This document shows positions 16,794 through 24,889 of a stretch of 64,000 nt of DNA, in pieces. The translations under genes were made by a program, and so were the position numbers. This DNA comes from DAOULY01 sp034414595 (GTDB lineage: Bacteria; Chloroflexota; Dehalococcoidia; SZUA-161; JAUWZY01): contig DAOULY010000021.1 of assembly GCA_034414595.1 (NCBI GenBank), positions 372,001-436,000 of the forward strand. The letters run 5' to 3'. Positions within the stretch are counted from its first letter, which is position 1. Each line of letters begins with the position of its first letter. Below the pieces are notes generated by a model. The model saw nothing but the letters and a program-made list of their open reading frames with translations, was not told the origin of the DNA and searched no databases.

Positions 16794-18116
16794 CTAATCC
16801 TCCTCTTCCTCCTCGTCCTCAACATAAGGCTTCACCGGTTTGCCCTTCCGCTTCACTTTCGCCTTCTCCGGCTCCTCCTCAGAGCGCGCTCGCTTCTTTT
16901 TCTCCTTTTTCGGCTCAGCTGGTGTCTTGGACGTTCCGCTGAAGATATCTTCGGCGAAGCGGATGTGAGGCCCCACGGGCTGCCCGGCCATTACTTCTAT
17001 CGGTTCTGCCTCCTCTGGTAGTTCCTCTGGAGCCTTTGCCACCTCGGCGAGCTCCGCTTCTTGCTTGGCCCTTTCTTCGGCGGCAGCGCTGGCGCTCTTA
17101 ATGTCGATCTTCCAGCCGGTGAGCTTAGCGGCGAGCCTGGCATTTTGGCCCTCTTTGCCGATGGCTAACGTGAGTTGCTCATCGGGAACGATCACAGTCG
17201 CCGACATCTCCAATTCATCCATGTCCACGCTCAGCACTCGCGCTGGGGCCAGAGCATTGGCCATGAAGACCTTAGGCTCGTGGTGCCACTGGATGATGTC
17301 TATCTTTTCCCCTTGCAGCTCATTGACTATGTTTTGGATTCTTATGCCGCGGAGCCCGATGCAACAGCCCACAGGGTCGATTCCTTCCTGAAGGGCAGTC
17401 ACCGCTACTTTGGTTCGTGAGCCGGGCTCCCGCGCAGTAGCCCTGATTTCAACTAAGCCATTATTGACCTCTGGGACTTCCAACTCGAAGAGGCGCCGTA
17501 CCAAGTTGGGGTGAGTACGAGATAGAATAAGCCTGGGCCCTCTATCAGTTCGGTTAACTTCCAGGAGATAAAGCCTGAGCCTTTGCCCAACGCGATAGCG
17601 CTCAGTCCGCACCTGTTCCTGAATTGGGATTATGCCCTCGGCCTTACCTAAGTCGACGGTGATCTGCTTGTTAGGCTCGATCCTCTGCACAATTCCGCTG
17701 ACGCTCTCGCCTTCTCTGGCGGCGAATTCCCCGAGAATGAACTCGCGCTCTGCCTCGCGGAGACGGTGGACCACTACCTGCTTTGCGGTTTGGGCCGCAA
17801 TTCGCCCGGCATTGGGAGGCGTGACCTCCAGGGCGATGACGTCGCCAAGCTGGGCAGTCTTTTTAACTTTCTGAGCCTCAGATAGGGAGATTTCCTGATA
17901 GGGGTCAGCAGGGTCCTCCACCACCGTTTTCTGGGCATAGACCCGGACCTCGCCAGTGGTGGGGCTTATCTTGACGGCAATGTTGTGGCGTGCACCAAAA
18001 TCATCCTTGCGATAGGCGGAGACTAATGCCGTCTCCACTGCCTTAAAAACCACGTCCTTGGGCAGATTTCTTTCCGACGCCAACTGTGTTATCGCAAGCA
18101 GAAATTCGCTTTTCAC
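16794..18116 (-). CDS. nusA: Transcription termination/antitermination factor NusA
   Basis: The 440-residue protein has the NusA order: N-terminal RNA-polymerase-binding domain (1 to about 125), S1 domain (GESVSGIVQRIEPNKQITVD), KH1 (GIDPVGCCIGLRGIRIQNIV) and KH2 (AIGKEGQNARLAAKLTGW). It ends in a highly acidic and Lys-rich tail (VEDEEEEED). It modulates pausing, termination and antitermination. The start is GTG behind GGGAGGGG. No rimP lies upstream, unlike many operons. The leader between the promoter at 18179-18207 and this GTG contains an intrinsic terminator and a larger helix, suggesting autoregulation. Confidence 0.96.
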   Translation of the reverse strand: MKSEFLLAITQLASERNLPKDVVFKAVETALVSAYRKDDFGARHNIAVKISPTTGEVRVYAQKTVVEDPADPYQEISLSEAQKVKKTAQLGDVIALEVTPPNAGRIAAQTAKQVVVHRLREAEREFILGEFAAREGESVSGIVQRIEPNKQITVDLGKAEGIIPIQEQVRTERYRVGQRLRLYLLEVNRTDRGPRLILSRTHPNLVRRLFELEVPEVNNGLVEIRATAREPGSRTKVAVTALQEGIDPVGCCIGLRGIRIQNIVNELQGEKIDIIQWHHEPKVFMANALAPARVLSVDMDELEMSATVIVPDEQLTLAIGKEGQNARLAAKLTGWKIDIKSASAAAEERAKQEAELAEVAKAPEELPEEAEPIEVMAGQPVGPHIRFAEDIFSGTSKTPAEPKKEKKKRARSEEEPEKAKVKRKGKPVKPYVEDEEEEED

Positions 18117-18118
18117 TT

Positions 18119-18169
18119 CTCAGTCAACCCCTCCCAATAAAAAAGTGGGTCATAACCCACTTAACTGAG
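18119..18169 (-). promoter_or_regulatory. Structured nusA leader enclosing the terminator and the ribosome site
   Basis: On the minus strand the leader reads CTCAGTTAA (18169-18161), then a terminator hairpin, then the GGGAGGGG ribosome site, then TTGACTGAG (18127-18119), three bases short of the GTG start. The two outer segments form nine continuous base pairs (one G-U) around both the hairpin and the ribosome site. This arrangement could couple folding of the leader to initiation and termination. It was seen by eye and not folded computationally. Confidence 0.5.
18136..18162 (-). terminator. Intrinsic terminator/attenuator in the nusA leader
   Basis: The minus strand forms an 8-bp stem AAGTGGGT/ACCCACTT with a four-base loop, followed by a T-rich run TTTTATT. 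It lies downstream of a good promoter and 20 bp before nusA. It can therefore either end acpS-nnr transcripts or act as an attenuator of the nusA operon, or both. Confidence 0.75.
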
Positions 18170-18178
18170 TTTGTTTTG

Positions 18179-18207
18179 AATATATCACTTTTTGGTAGGG
18201 GATGCAA
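18179..18207 (-). promoter_or_regulatory. Promoter of the nusA operon
   Basis: TTGCAT (complement of 18202-18207) and TATATT (complement of 18179-18184) are spaced by 17 bp, just after the nnr stop codon. Predicted initiation near 18172 puts the terminator hairpin and the 9-bp outer helix inside the transcript leader. Confidence 0.5.
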
Positions 18208-18212
18208 CCCTT

Positions 18213-19751
18213 TTACATATGTATACCTTGATTCTTGAGCCCTTTGATCACGAGTGGCAGCTTGGGGAGCAAATCGCTGGCAATCATGCCGGCATCGCCA
18301 AGCTCATTCTTAACCATCTCCCCGGCCATGGCATGGAGATAGACACCGCAGCTGGCAGCGGCAAAGGGTAACAGCCCTTGTGCCATCAGCCCGGCGATGG
18401 TTCCGGAGAGCACATCCCCTGTACCCGCCGAAGCCAAACCCGCGTTGGCCACTGGGCTGATCCTGGCCCTGCCATCAGGAGCGGCGATTATGGTATGTGC
18501 TCCCTTTAGCACCACTGTATGTTGCCAGCTGCTGGCGTATTCCCGAGCCCTATGCAATCGATCCTCCTGGATTTCAGCTATGGAGAGCCCTGTGAGTCGG
18601 GACATCTCCCCCGGGTGCGGGGTCAGCACAACCTGGGAGTTGAGCTTGGACCACCAACCGGGTATCTGGGCTAACGCATTCAAGGCATCGGCATCGAGGA
18701 CGGTAGGCAGGTCCTGGGTGAACAGGAAGGCTTGGATGAATTCCCTGGTGCCGGGGCTTAGACCGAGCCCGCAGCCGAGGAGCAACACATCATAGCCTGA
18801 AAGCGAGTCCAGGAGCACCGGGGCTGCTTCGGGGTGGATCAGACCTGGTTCAGCTTCTGGCAGAGGAATATAAGTGACCTCGGTGAGTTTGCTGGCCAGG
18901 ATGGGATGCAGGCTTTTGGGGGTGCCCAAGGTCACCAGACCGGCACCAACTCGAATCGCCCCTTCACAGGCGAGGTAAGCGGCCCCGATGTAGTTTATCG
19001 ATCCGGCGACCACCAAAACCCTCCCGAAGGTTCCCTTGTTGGCACTCGGTGGCCTTTTAGGTATGGTGGCAGCGACCTCTTCAGCGGTGATGAGCTCAGT
19101 GGAGATGTCTTGGGCCAGGCTCTCGGGGATGCCGATATCTACGATTTTCAGCTGGCCCACCTTTGAAGCACCGGGAAAGGAGAAGAGCCCCAACTTGGGG
19201 AAACCCAGGGTGACGGTGACATCGGCGTCGAGGCAAGCGGGGTCTATGGCTCCGGTATCAGCGTCCAGCCCTGATGGCAGGTCTAAAGCTACGATCAATA
19301 GTTGGGGTCTGCTCTCTTTGGCGGCTCTCACCTGCTCCAAGATCCCCTTGATGGTGCCCTCCAGAGGTCGCAATCTGCCGGTACCAAAAAGGGCATCGAT
19401 AGCTACTGACATGGAGTCGAGGGCGGGCAGGTCTTCACCTTCGGTGCAGGCTATGCCTCGCTCCAGGACCAGGCTAAGGTTCCTATCGCCTTCTGTCTTA
19501 CGTCGGTAGAGGTGAATGTGGACTTTTGCCCCCCAATCATGAAGATGGCGGGCAGCGACCAAGCCATCGCCACCGTTGTTTCCCGGCCCGGCCAAAACCA
19601 GGATCTGGCTGCTGCTGACAGTCCCCAGGGCGAGCTTTACCTCTTGAGCTACGGCCAGCCCAGCGTTTTCCATGAGCACTTCTGTGGGTAAGCCCGCTTC
19701 GGCGCAGCTTCGGTCTATGTCAGTCATCTGCTTTGCGCTTACGACCTTCAC
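18213..19751 (-). CDS. nnr: Bifunctional NAD(P)H-hydrate epimerase/ADP-dependent dehydratase
   Basis: The 512-residue fusion repairs damaged NAD(P)H hydrates. The N-terminal epimerase half (about 1-215) has VLAGPGNNGGDGLVAARHL and the VALDLPSGLDADTG block. The C-terminal ribokinase-like dehydratase half has NKGTFGRVLVVAGS, LTPHPGEMSRLTG and ANAGLASAGTGDVLSGTIAG. The start is GTG, sharing one base with the acpS stop (TAGTG), so the two genes are coupled. The length is standard for the fused form. Confidence 0.95.
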   Translation of the reverse strand: MKVVSAKQMTDIDRSCAEAGLPTEVLMENAGLAVAQEVKLALGTVSSSQILVLAGPGNNGGDGLVAARHLHDWGAKVHIHLYRRKTEGDRNLSLVLERGIACTEGEDLPALDSMSVAIDALFGTGRLRPLEGTIKGILEQVRAAKESRPQLLIVALDLPSGLDADTGAIDPACLDADVTVTLGFPKLGLFSFPGASKVGQLKIVDIGIPESLAQDISTELITAEEVAATIPKRPPSANKGTFGRVLVVAGSINYIGAAYLACEGAIRVGAGLVTLGTPKSLHPILASKLTEVTYIPLPEAEPGLIHPEAAPVLLDSLSGYDVLLLGCGLGLSPGTREFIQAFLFTQDLPTVLDADALNALAQIPGWWSKLNSQVVLTPHPGEMSRLTGLSIAEIQEDRLHRAREYASSWQHTVVLKGAHTIIAAPDGRARISPVANAGLASAGTGDVLSGTIAGLMAQGLLPFAAASCGVYLHAMAGEMVKNELGDAGMIASDLLPKLPLVIKGLKNQGIHM

Positions 19752-20110
19752 TATTCCCTCCCTATCACTGAGGCGATGGCCAATTCCTTGGAATGAGAAA
19801 GGGAGACGATCAACTCACTGATCCCGAGCTCCTCGGCTTTAGTCTTGGCTTGGCCATGGAGGTGTACCACTGGGGCACCGTTTTCCTCCCGCAACACCTC
19901 GACTTCGCGCCATACGATGCCTGCGTTGTCTCTGATAGCTTTGGCTACTGCTTCCTTTGCGGCAAATCGAGAAGCCAGCTCAGGGACTCGATTCTGGCAT
20001 AGCTCGATCTCGGCTGCAGTGTAAACTCGCTCCAGGAAACGAGTGCCCCAGCGCGACAGGGCTTTTCTTATTCTGGAGATCTCAACGATGTCGAGGCCGT
20101 GATAATACAT
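19751..20110 (-). CDS. acpS: Holo-[acyl-carrier-protein] synthase
   Basis: This 119-residue 4'-phosphopantetheinyl transferase activates acyl carrier protein with CoA. It has the AcpS blocks GLDIVEISRIRKAL (metal-binding Asp), RVYTAAEIELC and ASRFAAKEAVAKA. I use the ATG of MYYHGLDIVEI; a TTG three codons upstream is the alternative. No ribosome site precedes either start, and a promoter-like pair lies so close that the mRNA could be nearly leaderless. It is followed directly by nnr. Confidence 0.94.
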   Translation of the reverse strand: MYYHGLDIVEISRIRKALSRWGTRFLERVYTAAEIELCQNRVPELASRFAAKEAVAKAIRDNAGIVWREVEVLREENGAPVVHLHGQAKTKAEELGISELIVSLSHSKELAIASVIGRE

Positions 20111-20120
20111 ATCGGTCAAT

Positions 20121-20150
20121 AGTATACTCCAAAATACTTTAGTGAGCCAA
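20121..20150 (-). promoter_or_regulatory. Promoter-like pair just upstream of acpS
   Basis: TTGGCT (complement of 20145-20150) and TATACT (complement of 20121-20126) are spaced by 18 bp. Initiation about seven bases downstream of the -10 would leave only a few nucleotides before the acpS ATG, and no ribosome site is visible. Confidence 0.45.
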
Positions 20151-20577
20151 GATAATGGCCCTTAACCTTGCGTTGCACATCACAGAATGGCCCCAAAATT
20201 GTCGAAAACGGCAGGGATTGACCCGAAATGGGCAATTTGTCATGTTTGACATGCAAGTGGGCCTCTTTGAGTCAATCTGGCACCCCTGAGGGGCATTGCC
20301 AAGGCTCACTATGGGGAAGAAAGCGATAAGTTCAACGCTTTGCTAACGGCCTGGGTTAGTGGTTAAAGCATCAGGGCGGTGGTCGCACCACGTAATCGCC
20401 CCCAAATAGCTCCAATTTGCCTCATGGCACGCATTAACTGGGACAGAGCGCCTGCTCGGAAAGTCGTATGACCCAAGTTAGTGCCGATGCAATTCAAGGG
20501 GTAACCTGCCAGCGGTTAGGTCAAAACGCCTAGATGCTGTCGAACCTCTTAAGCACTTTCTGCACTCGAGGATAAGC
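20151..20577. other. Non-coding stretch with short inverted repeats
   Basis: I see no convincing gene here. There are several small inverted repeats: TGTCA/TGACA at about 20239-20251, CCCCTGAGGGG near 20284, and a GGGCG/CGCCC pair enclosing TGGTCGCACCA around 20371-20403. I could not match any of them to a known RNA family. Confidence 0.3.
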
Positions 20578-20982
20578 TTGCCAGCGGATGCGACCTATGA
20601 ACCACGGATAGTAGACTACGGGGCGGAGGAAGATAAACACTCAAGGTACGAAATTGCCAGCGGCGGAGACAGTGCTTGTAGGGAAGAAATGAGAGCAACA
20701 CCGTTCTGTTCGGAGCACTCCCTGGAGATTATAGATGACAAGCTGGGAGATCTCATAGCTGGGGAGCGCTCCCAGAAAGCGCCCAAAATGGTGATATTGA
20801 AGCTTGGGGTTGACGAGTATGAGGAGGTCTACCCTGAGTTGTGCACTAGGCCCTGGCACAATTGTCTGCAATGTGCAATAGAGGGCAAGTTCCAATGCCA
20901 GTATATTGTCGAGCAAAGGGAACTCTGGGAGCGGCAGCAAGACGCAGATGAGCTTGTTGGCATGTTGAATAGTGACTGGTGA
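20578..20982 (+). CDS. Possible hypothetical Cys-containing protein, 134 aa
   Basis: An open frame of 134 codons begins with TTG six bases after GAGG; an internal ATG at 20689 would give 97 aa. The C-terminal half has CTRPWHNCLQC and KFQCQYIVEQRELWERQQ, which could be a small metal site followed by an amphipathic helix. No family is recognised. Isolation in a sparse region and an overlapping open frame on the other strand keep confidence low. Confidence 0.35.
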   Translation: MPADATYEPRIVDYGAEEDKHSRYEIASGGDSACREEMRATPFCSEHSLEIIDDKLGDLIAGERSQKAPKMVILKLGVDEYEEVYPELCTRPWHNCLQCAIEGKFQCQYIVEQRELWERQQDADELVGMLNSDW

Positions 20983-21322
20983 CCTCCTTCATCACGTTCC
21001 TGGGGAACTTGGCGACTAGTCGAGACATTGCTTCCCCAATCCCCAGATTGTCACCTGTTATCTCCATAAGGATGTAAATATTACCACTTCAATAAGACTT
21101 CCTGGAAAGAGAGGATAAGGACTCTCCCTCTTAGTGACAGCGCTATCACCGATGGTATGAGTGCAATAGGAGTTATGACTATGCTGCATTTGTTTCCCCT
21201 TTGCACTTGGCACTAAGAGCTATATCCTGCATGATATTAGGGTAAGCGTTCACACAGCGTAAAAGTGTTAAGCAAGTGATTGCTTGACAGCGGCGTGCTT
21301 GACACCTACAATAGTTTCTGTT
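20983..21322. other. Gene-free stretch upstream of the tRNA cluster
   Basis: No ORF with family resemblance and no RNA gene was recognised. A 16-bp-scale repeat TTGCTTGACA appears close to 21282, just upstream of tRNA-Phe, and may hold the -35 of the tRNA promoter. Confidence 0.3.
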
Positions 21323-21394
21323 GCCGAGGTAGCTCAGGGGTAGAGCACGTGACTGAAAATCACGGTGTCCCCAGTTCGAATCTGGGCCTCGGCA
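21323..21394 (+). tRNA. tRNA-Phe (GAA)
   Basis: All cloverleaf parts are present: acceptor GCCGAGG/CCTCGGC with discriminator A, anticodon stem CGTGA/TCACG with loop CTGAAAA (anticodon GAA), and T-loop TTCGAAT. No CCA is encoded. It is first of four tRNA genes on this strand. Confidence 0.95.
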
Positions 21395-21406
21395 TTGCAA
21401 ATATCT

Positions 21407-21491
21407 GCCGAAGTGGCGGAATGGCAGACGCGGCGGTCTCAAAAACCGTTGGGAGGCAACTCCCTTGTCGGTTCGAATCCGACCTTCGGCA
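21407..21491 (+). tRNA. tRNA-Leu (CAA)
   Basis: This is an 85-nt class II tRNA. Acceptor GCCGAAG pairs with CTTCGGC, discriminator A. The anticodon loop is CTCAAAA (CAA). A variable arm, TTGGGAGGCAACTCCC, is followed by T-loop TTCGAAT. It lies 12 bp after tRNA-Phe. Confidence 0.95.
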
Positions 21492-21508
21492 TTGATAGGG
21501 AAAGGTCT

Positions 21509-21769
21509 GTTTCTTACAAGGCAAGAGTGACTGTTGTTTCCACGGATTGAGAATATTCTACCGGGCACAAGGTTGGGGAGTTATGGATTATCGAAAGCAA
21601 GTCCCCGTGTGGTATGTGCTCTGGGGCTTATGAGGCCTTAGCCCCTTATATCAGGAACTTAAGATGTGGTGGGGATTTTCACTGTGCCGAGGGTAAGGAC
21701 GTGGTTCGCTTGGCCTGTCTTGACGCAGGCAATCCGGTTGTGTTGGAACTGTGCAGAGTTCGTGAGTAA
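21509..21769 (+). pseudogene. Decayed copy of the 86-aa TIGR04076-like gene at 24890
   Basis: The 261-bp span aligns end to end, without length change, with the intact gene at 24890-25150. It encodes HKVGELWIIESKSPCGMCSG, then APYIRNLRCGGDF and PVVLELCRVRE in the same register. The start position reads GTT instead of ATG, and codon 14 is TGA (21548-21550) where the intact copy has a Gly codon. Three bases after its stop begins tRNA-Gln, exactly as in the other copy. Confidence 0.8.
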
Positions 21770-21772
21770 AAG

Positions 21773-21843
21773 TGCCGAGTGGTGTAGTGGTAGCACAGCG
21801 GACTTTGGATCCGCTAGCCTTGGTTCGAATCCAGGCTCGGCAG
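21773..21843 (+). tRNA. tRNA-Gln (TTG)
   Basis: Acceptor TGCCGAG pairs with CTCGGCA, discriminator G. Anticodon stem GCGGA/TCCGC carries loop CTTTGGA (anticodon TTG), and the T-loop is TTCGAAT. The gene is 71 nt. A same-length degraded copy is at 25154-25224. Confidence 0.95.
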
Positions 21844-21911
21844 CTTTTCCAACTTTTTCGAGGTGGTGACTCCTTTCTAAAAGTCATCAGTAGAGCAAAA
21901 CAGTTAAGTGC

Positions 21912-21986
21912 TCCAGCGTAGCTCAGTGGTAGAGCGGGCGGCTGTTAACCGCTTGGTCGCAGGTTCGAGTCCTGCCGCTGGAGCCA
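21912..21986 (+). tRNA. tRNA-Asn (GTT), CCA encoded
   Basis: Acceptor TCCAGCG pairs with CGCTGGA, discriminator G, followed by an encoded CCA. The anticodon loop CTGTTAA gives GTT, and the T-loop is TTCGAGT. A degraded copy of the same length is at 25276-25350. Confidence 0.95.
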
Positions 21987-22256
21987 GTTAATTTGGTAAG
22001 CTGGTTTGTATTGTTTGTGGCACCCCTCGTGCCATGCAGTTGGTTAGCAAAGTATTTGCAAGAATGCCGCGGATTTGGAATAGAGTTGGCCCTGTCCAAG
22101 ACATTGGTGGAGCTTTATGAAGGACAGATATGAGTCAAGGAGTGCAATACAACACTTTCAGCTCCTCGGTGCCCCTTGAAGCTGCCAATCGGCCAAAAGA
22201 AGGCCCCTGAACTGGATGGCCGGAATACTACGTCGCTTGAGCTTAGGTAGCTAAGC

Positions 22257-22400
22257 CTAAGCTTTCCCGATCCTGAATACTTTTGTCCCACACGTGGGGC
22301 ATGTACCACTCGTGGCAGGACGCTTGTTCTTAAAGACGACTTGCTTTGGGTTCTTGATCTCAACCTTTTTTCTGCACTTCACACAGTAGGCTGTAGCCAT
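22257..22400 (-). CDS. Small zinc-ribbon protein (DUF5679-like), 47 aa, second copy
   Basis: The protein reads MATAYCVKCRKKVEIKNPKQ, then VVFKNKRPATSGT and CPTCGTKVFRIGKA. CxxC pairs at residues 6/9 and 34/37 match the paralogue at 13302-13445 position by position. GAAAGGAGG precedes the ATG. The role is unknown; a single-zinc RNA- or protein-binding module is plausible. It lies next to the DUF454 gene on the same strand, about 140 bp away. Confidence 0.8.
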   Translation of the reverse strand: MATAYCVKCRKKVEIKNPKQVVFKNKRPATSGTCPTCGTKVFRIGKA

Positions 22401-22542
22401 TAGCTTTTTCCTCCTTTCGGTTTTAGCTTGTATTTCGCCAACATCATTGAATCCGACTGGCTACGCTGTGCAGATAATAGAGGAATAGTAGGCTGGCTGT
22501 CAAGTCTTTCTGAAACTCTGCGTACTTGGCGCTTCTGGTCGT

Positions 22543-22905
22543 TCATTGCCTCAAAGTCCGAATAGATAAGACATGTATGGAGACGCCGATAGCGATTAGG
22601 ATCAAAATCAGCCTGACGAGAAGGGTCTCGACCGCAAAGGCAACTGAAGTTCCTATTGCTGTCCATAGTAGAGCAATAGTCAGGATTTTCACCTTCAGTG
22701 GAAATCCTCTTCCTTGTATATAGTTCCTAATGTAGCTTCCAAACCATTTGTTATTTAGGAGCCAATTGTAGAGCCTGTTCGAACTTCTGGCATAACATAC
22801 AGCAGCAAGTAAGAGAAAAGGAGTTGTGGGCAAGATGGGCACAAATATTCCTATAATCCCCACCACCAGAAAGACTGTTCCCGCAATGATCAGAAGTATC
22901 CGAAT
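22543..22905 (-). CDS. DUF454 (YbaN-like) membrane protein, probable AUU start
   Basis: The family core GIIGIFVPILPTTPFLLLAA and CYARSSNRLYNWLLNN is clear, followed by two more hydrophobic helices. It is a small inner-membrane protein of unknown function. The first GTG in frame (complement of 22864-22866) would omit 13 family-like hydrophobic residues, RILLIIAGTVFL. The frame extends upstream to an ATT at 22903-22905 directly after a TGA, and AAGGAGG lies six bases before it. I therefore place the start at ATT. Callers limited to ATG/GTG/TTG will give 22866. Confidence 0.75.
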   Translation of the reverse strand: MRILLIIAGTVFLVVGIIGIFVPILPTTPFLLLAAVCYARSSNRLYNWLLNNKWFGSYIRNYIQGRGFPLKVKILTIALLWTAIGTSVAFAVETLLVRLILILIAIGVSIHVLSIRTLRQ

Positions 22906-23047
22906 TCAGCTCCTCCTTGCTATCAGGCCAAATGGCACATTCGATCTTCATTATGCCGTCTGGGATAGCTATGAATTACACCAAGTGCGTCTTCGGCATC
23001 AGTCAGGTATTGCAGGGCTCCATATCTGGGCTATACTCGCGCTTCGC

Positions 23048-23713
23048 TCACTTGAAGAGAAGCTCGATGTCCCTGCTGTCCAGTTTCTCTAGGCTATCGA
23101 TGAGCAGGTCAGCCGCGGTGAAGCTTTCCCGGGGATACGTATTGGTTACCGCAATGCACTTCATGCCCGCCGCTTTGGCAGCTTCGACGCCAGCGATCTC
23201 GTCCTCGATAACAACACAGTGGTCAGGTTCAACACCCAGTTGGTTTGCCACCGACACGAATAGCTCAGGGCTTTTTATTTCTTGACATAGACCACTAACT
23301 GAGACCACGAACTCAAAGAGTTGCTCTATGCCGAGAGATGAGAGGACCAGCGCGATGGTCTCCGGAGGAGAAAATGAAACGAGGGATGTTCTGAACCCGG
23401 TTACCTTGAGTGAACGCAGCAATTGCAGAGCGCCCGGTAGGGCTTTGATGTTTCCCTTGATACGATCGCGAAAGATAGCCTCCTTTTGCTGCCATACGGC
23501 TTCTACCTCATCAGCAGCGGCACTTGGACCAAAGAACCACGTGTCGTGCTCGCTCTTCGCCAATCCAAAGGCAGATAGGAAATCATCTTCGGTCAAGGCC
23601 CATCCCCGCTGCCATGCCAATTGTCTCCAGGCAGCAAAGTGGAACTGGAAACTGTCGATGATTACGCCATCCAAGTCCCAAATAGCGCCTAACTCGCGTT
23701 TCCTGTTGTCCAT
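23048..23713 (-). CDS. HAD-superfamily phosphatase/phosphoglucomutase-like hydrolase
   Basis: The 221-residue protein has the HAD catalytic motif I WDLDGVIIDS, a four-helix cap (FHFAAWRQLAWQRGW), motif II FRTSLVSFS, a lysine in KSPELF, and motif IV VVIEDEIAGVEAAKAAGM. Such proteins (beta-phosphoglucomutase/phosphoglycolate phosphatase group) act on small phosphorylated sugars or acids. The exact substrate is not readable. It stands alone on the minus strand. Confidence 0.9.
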   Translation of the reverse strand: MDNRKRELGAIWDLDGVIIDSFQFHFAAWRQLAWQRGWALTEDDFLSAFGLAKSEHDTWFFGPSAAADEVEAVWQQKEAIFRDRIKGNIKALPGALQLLRSLKVTGFRTSLVSFSPPETIALVLSSLGIEQLFEFVVSVSGLCQEIKSPELFVSVANQLGVEPDHCVVIEDEIAGVEAAKAAGMKCIAVTNTYPRESFTAADLLIDSLEKLDSRDIELLFK

Positions 23714-23858
23714 CGTTCATCCGATAAGGAGATGTGTCCTCAACATTTTAGCATAATGATTACCGAGGTCTTCATTAATAGACTCCTTCGGTGAGAATAT
23801 ATCGTCATCGAGAAAATAGGTCAACCTCCAACATAATAGAACCGGCTTGCTGGATGCT

Positions 23859-23888
23859 TTGACAGCCAGACTCAGGGCTTGTTATAAT
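23859..23888 (+). promoter_or_regulatory. Consensus promoter of the SDR gene
   Basis: Both hexamers are perfect: TTGACA at 23859-23864 and TATAAT at 23883-23888, with an 18-bp spacer. Initiation near 23895 leaves about 70 nt to the SDR ATG. Nothing else is visible between the HAD gene and this promoter. Confidence 0.65.
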
Positions 23889-23966
23889 TCGCACACGCGT
23901 TGGAAATGAGCGGGTACGCCTTGTAGAAAGTTGAAAAGGGAAAACCGCGTATAAGGAGGAGGCACA

Positions 23967-24713
23967 ATGAAACTGGAAGGTAAAGTAGCCATAGTCACCG
24001 GGGCGGCTAGGGGTTTTGGCAAAGCATTTTGTCTCAGATTGGCTGAAGAGGGCGCGAAGGTGGTGGCTACCGATATCGCGGATGTCGCCGGCACCGTAGC
24101 CGATGTTGAGGCCAGGGGTGGCACCGCCTTGGGGCTAAAGGTAGATGTTACCTCGGAAGAAGACACTCGGCGCATGGCCGAAGAGACGGTGAAGAAGTTC
24201 GGCCGCATAGACATCCTGATCAACAACGCAGTCAACTTCAATATAAAGATCGCACCTTTTTATGAGATCGACACTGAGGAGTACGATCGAGTGATGGCGG
24301 TCAATGTTAAGGGACAATGGCTCTGCGCCCGAGCAGTGTTCCCTCAGATGAAGCAGCAGGGGAAAGGTAAGATCGTTAATATGGGGTCCTCGTCTTCCAT
24401 CGGTGCCGGTGGCCCTTTTCCCCACTACGTAACCTCCAAAGCGGCCGTTGTCGGCATGACCAGGGCCATGGCTCGAGACCTGGGAGACTACGGGATAAAT
24501 GTCAACGTATTGGCGCCAGGGTTCGCCCTGACTGAAGCTGGCTACGAGCTGATGGAGCGAGGGCTCAAAAGCGGTGGGGCGCAAAGGCGGTGTTTCAAGC
24601 GCGATGAGCAGCCTGAGGATGTGCTGGGAGCCATGGTCTTTCTTTGCTCCGAGGATAGCGACTTCATGACCGGCCAGACAATGGTGGTGGATGGAGGGGG
24701 GAGCTTCCTCTAA
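23967..24713 (+). CDS. Short-chain dehydrogenase/reductase
   Basis: The 248-residue classical SDR has the cofactor motif TGAARGFGKAF, acidic residue after the second strand (VVATDIADVAG, favouring NAD+), structural NNAVN, catalytic Ser in NMGSSSSIGAGG and YVTSK for the Tyr/Lys pair. It ends in a usual GGGSFL. AAGGAGGAGG precedes the ATG. Substrate unknown; the family oxidises or reduces many alcohols, ketones and 3-hydroxyacyl derivatives. Confidence 0.93.
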   Translation: MKLEGKVAIVTGAARGFGKAFCLRLAEEGAKVVATDIADVAGTVADVEARGGTALGLKVDVTSEEDTRRMAEETVKKFGRIDILINNAVNFNIKIAPFYEIDTEEYDRVMAVNVKGQWLCARAVFPQMKQQGKGKIVNMGSSSSIGAGGPFPHYVTSKAAVVGMTRAMARDLGDYGINVNVLAPGFALTEAGYELMERGLKSGGAQRRCFKRDEQPEDVLGAMVFLCSEDSDFMTGQTMVVDGGGSFL

Positions 24714-24889
24714 GCAGCCTCCACCTTGTGCCGAGCCTGACGGAAGAGGACCAGCTGAGCCCGACCAGCAGCTGTTACCGAAAACACCATTCCTTGTTCA
24801 GTCAAAAGAGCCACCCTATTTTCATCCTCAGATGGCTCAACAGACCATATTGAGGTGTGTGAATTCTATAAGATAAGGGAGGAGGGCTT

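Noticed and set aside
21548..21550. TGA at codon 14 of the 21509 copy as a selenocysteine codon
   Set aside because: The intact copy has Gly, not Cys, at this position, the start codon is lost too, and no SECIS-like hairpin follows immediately.
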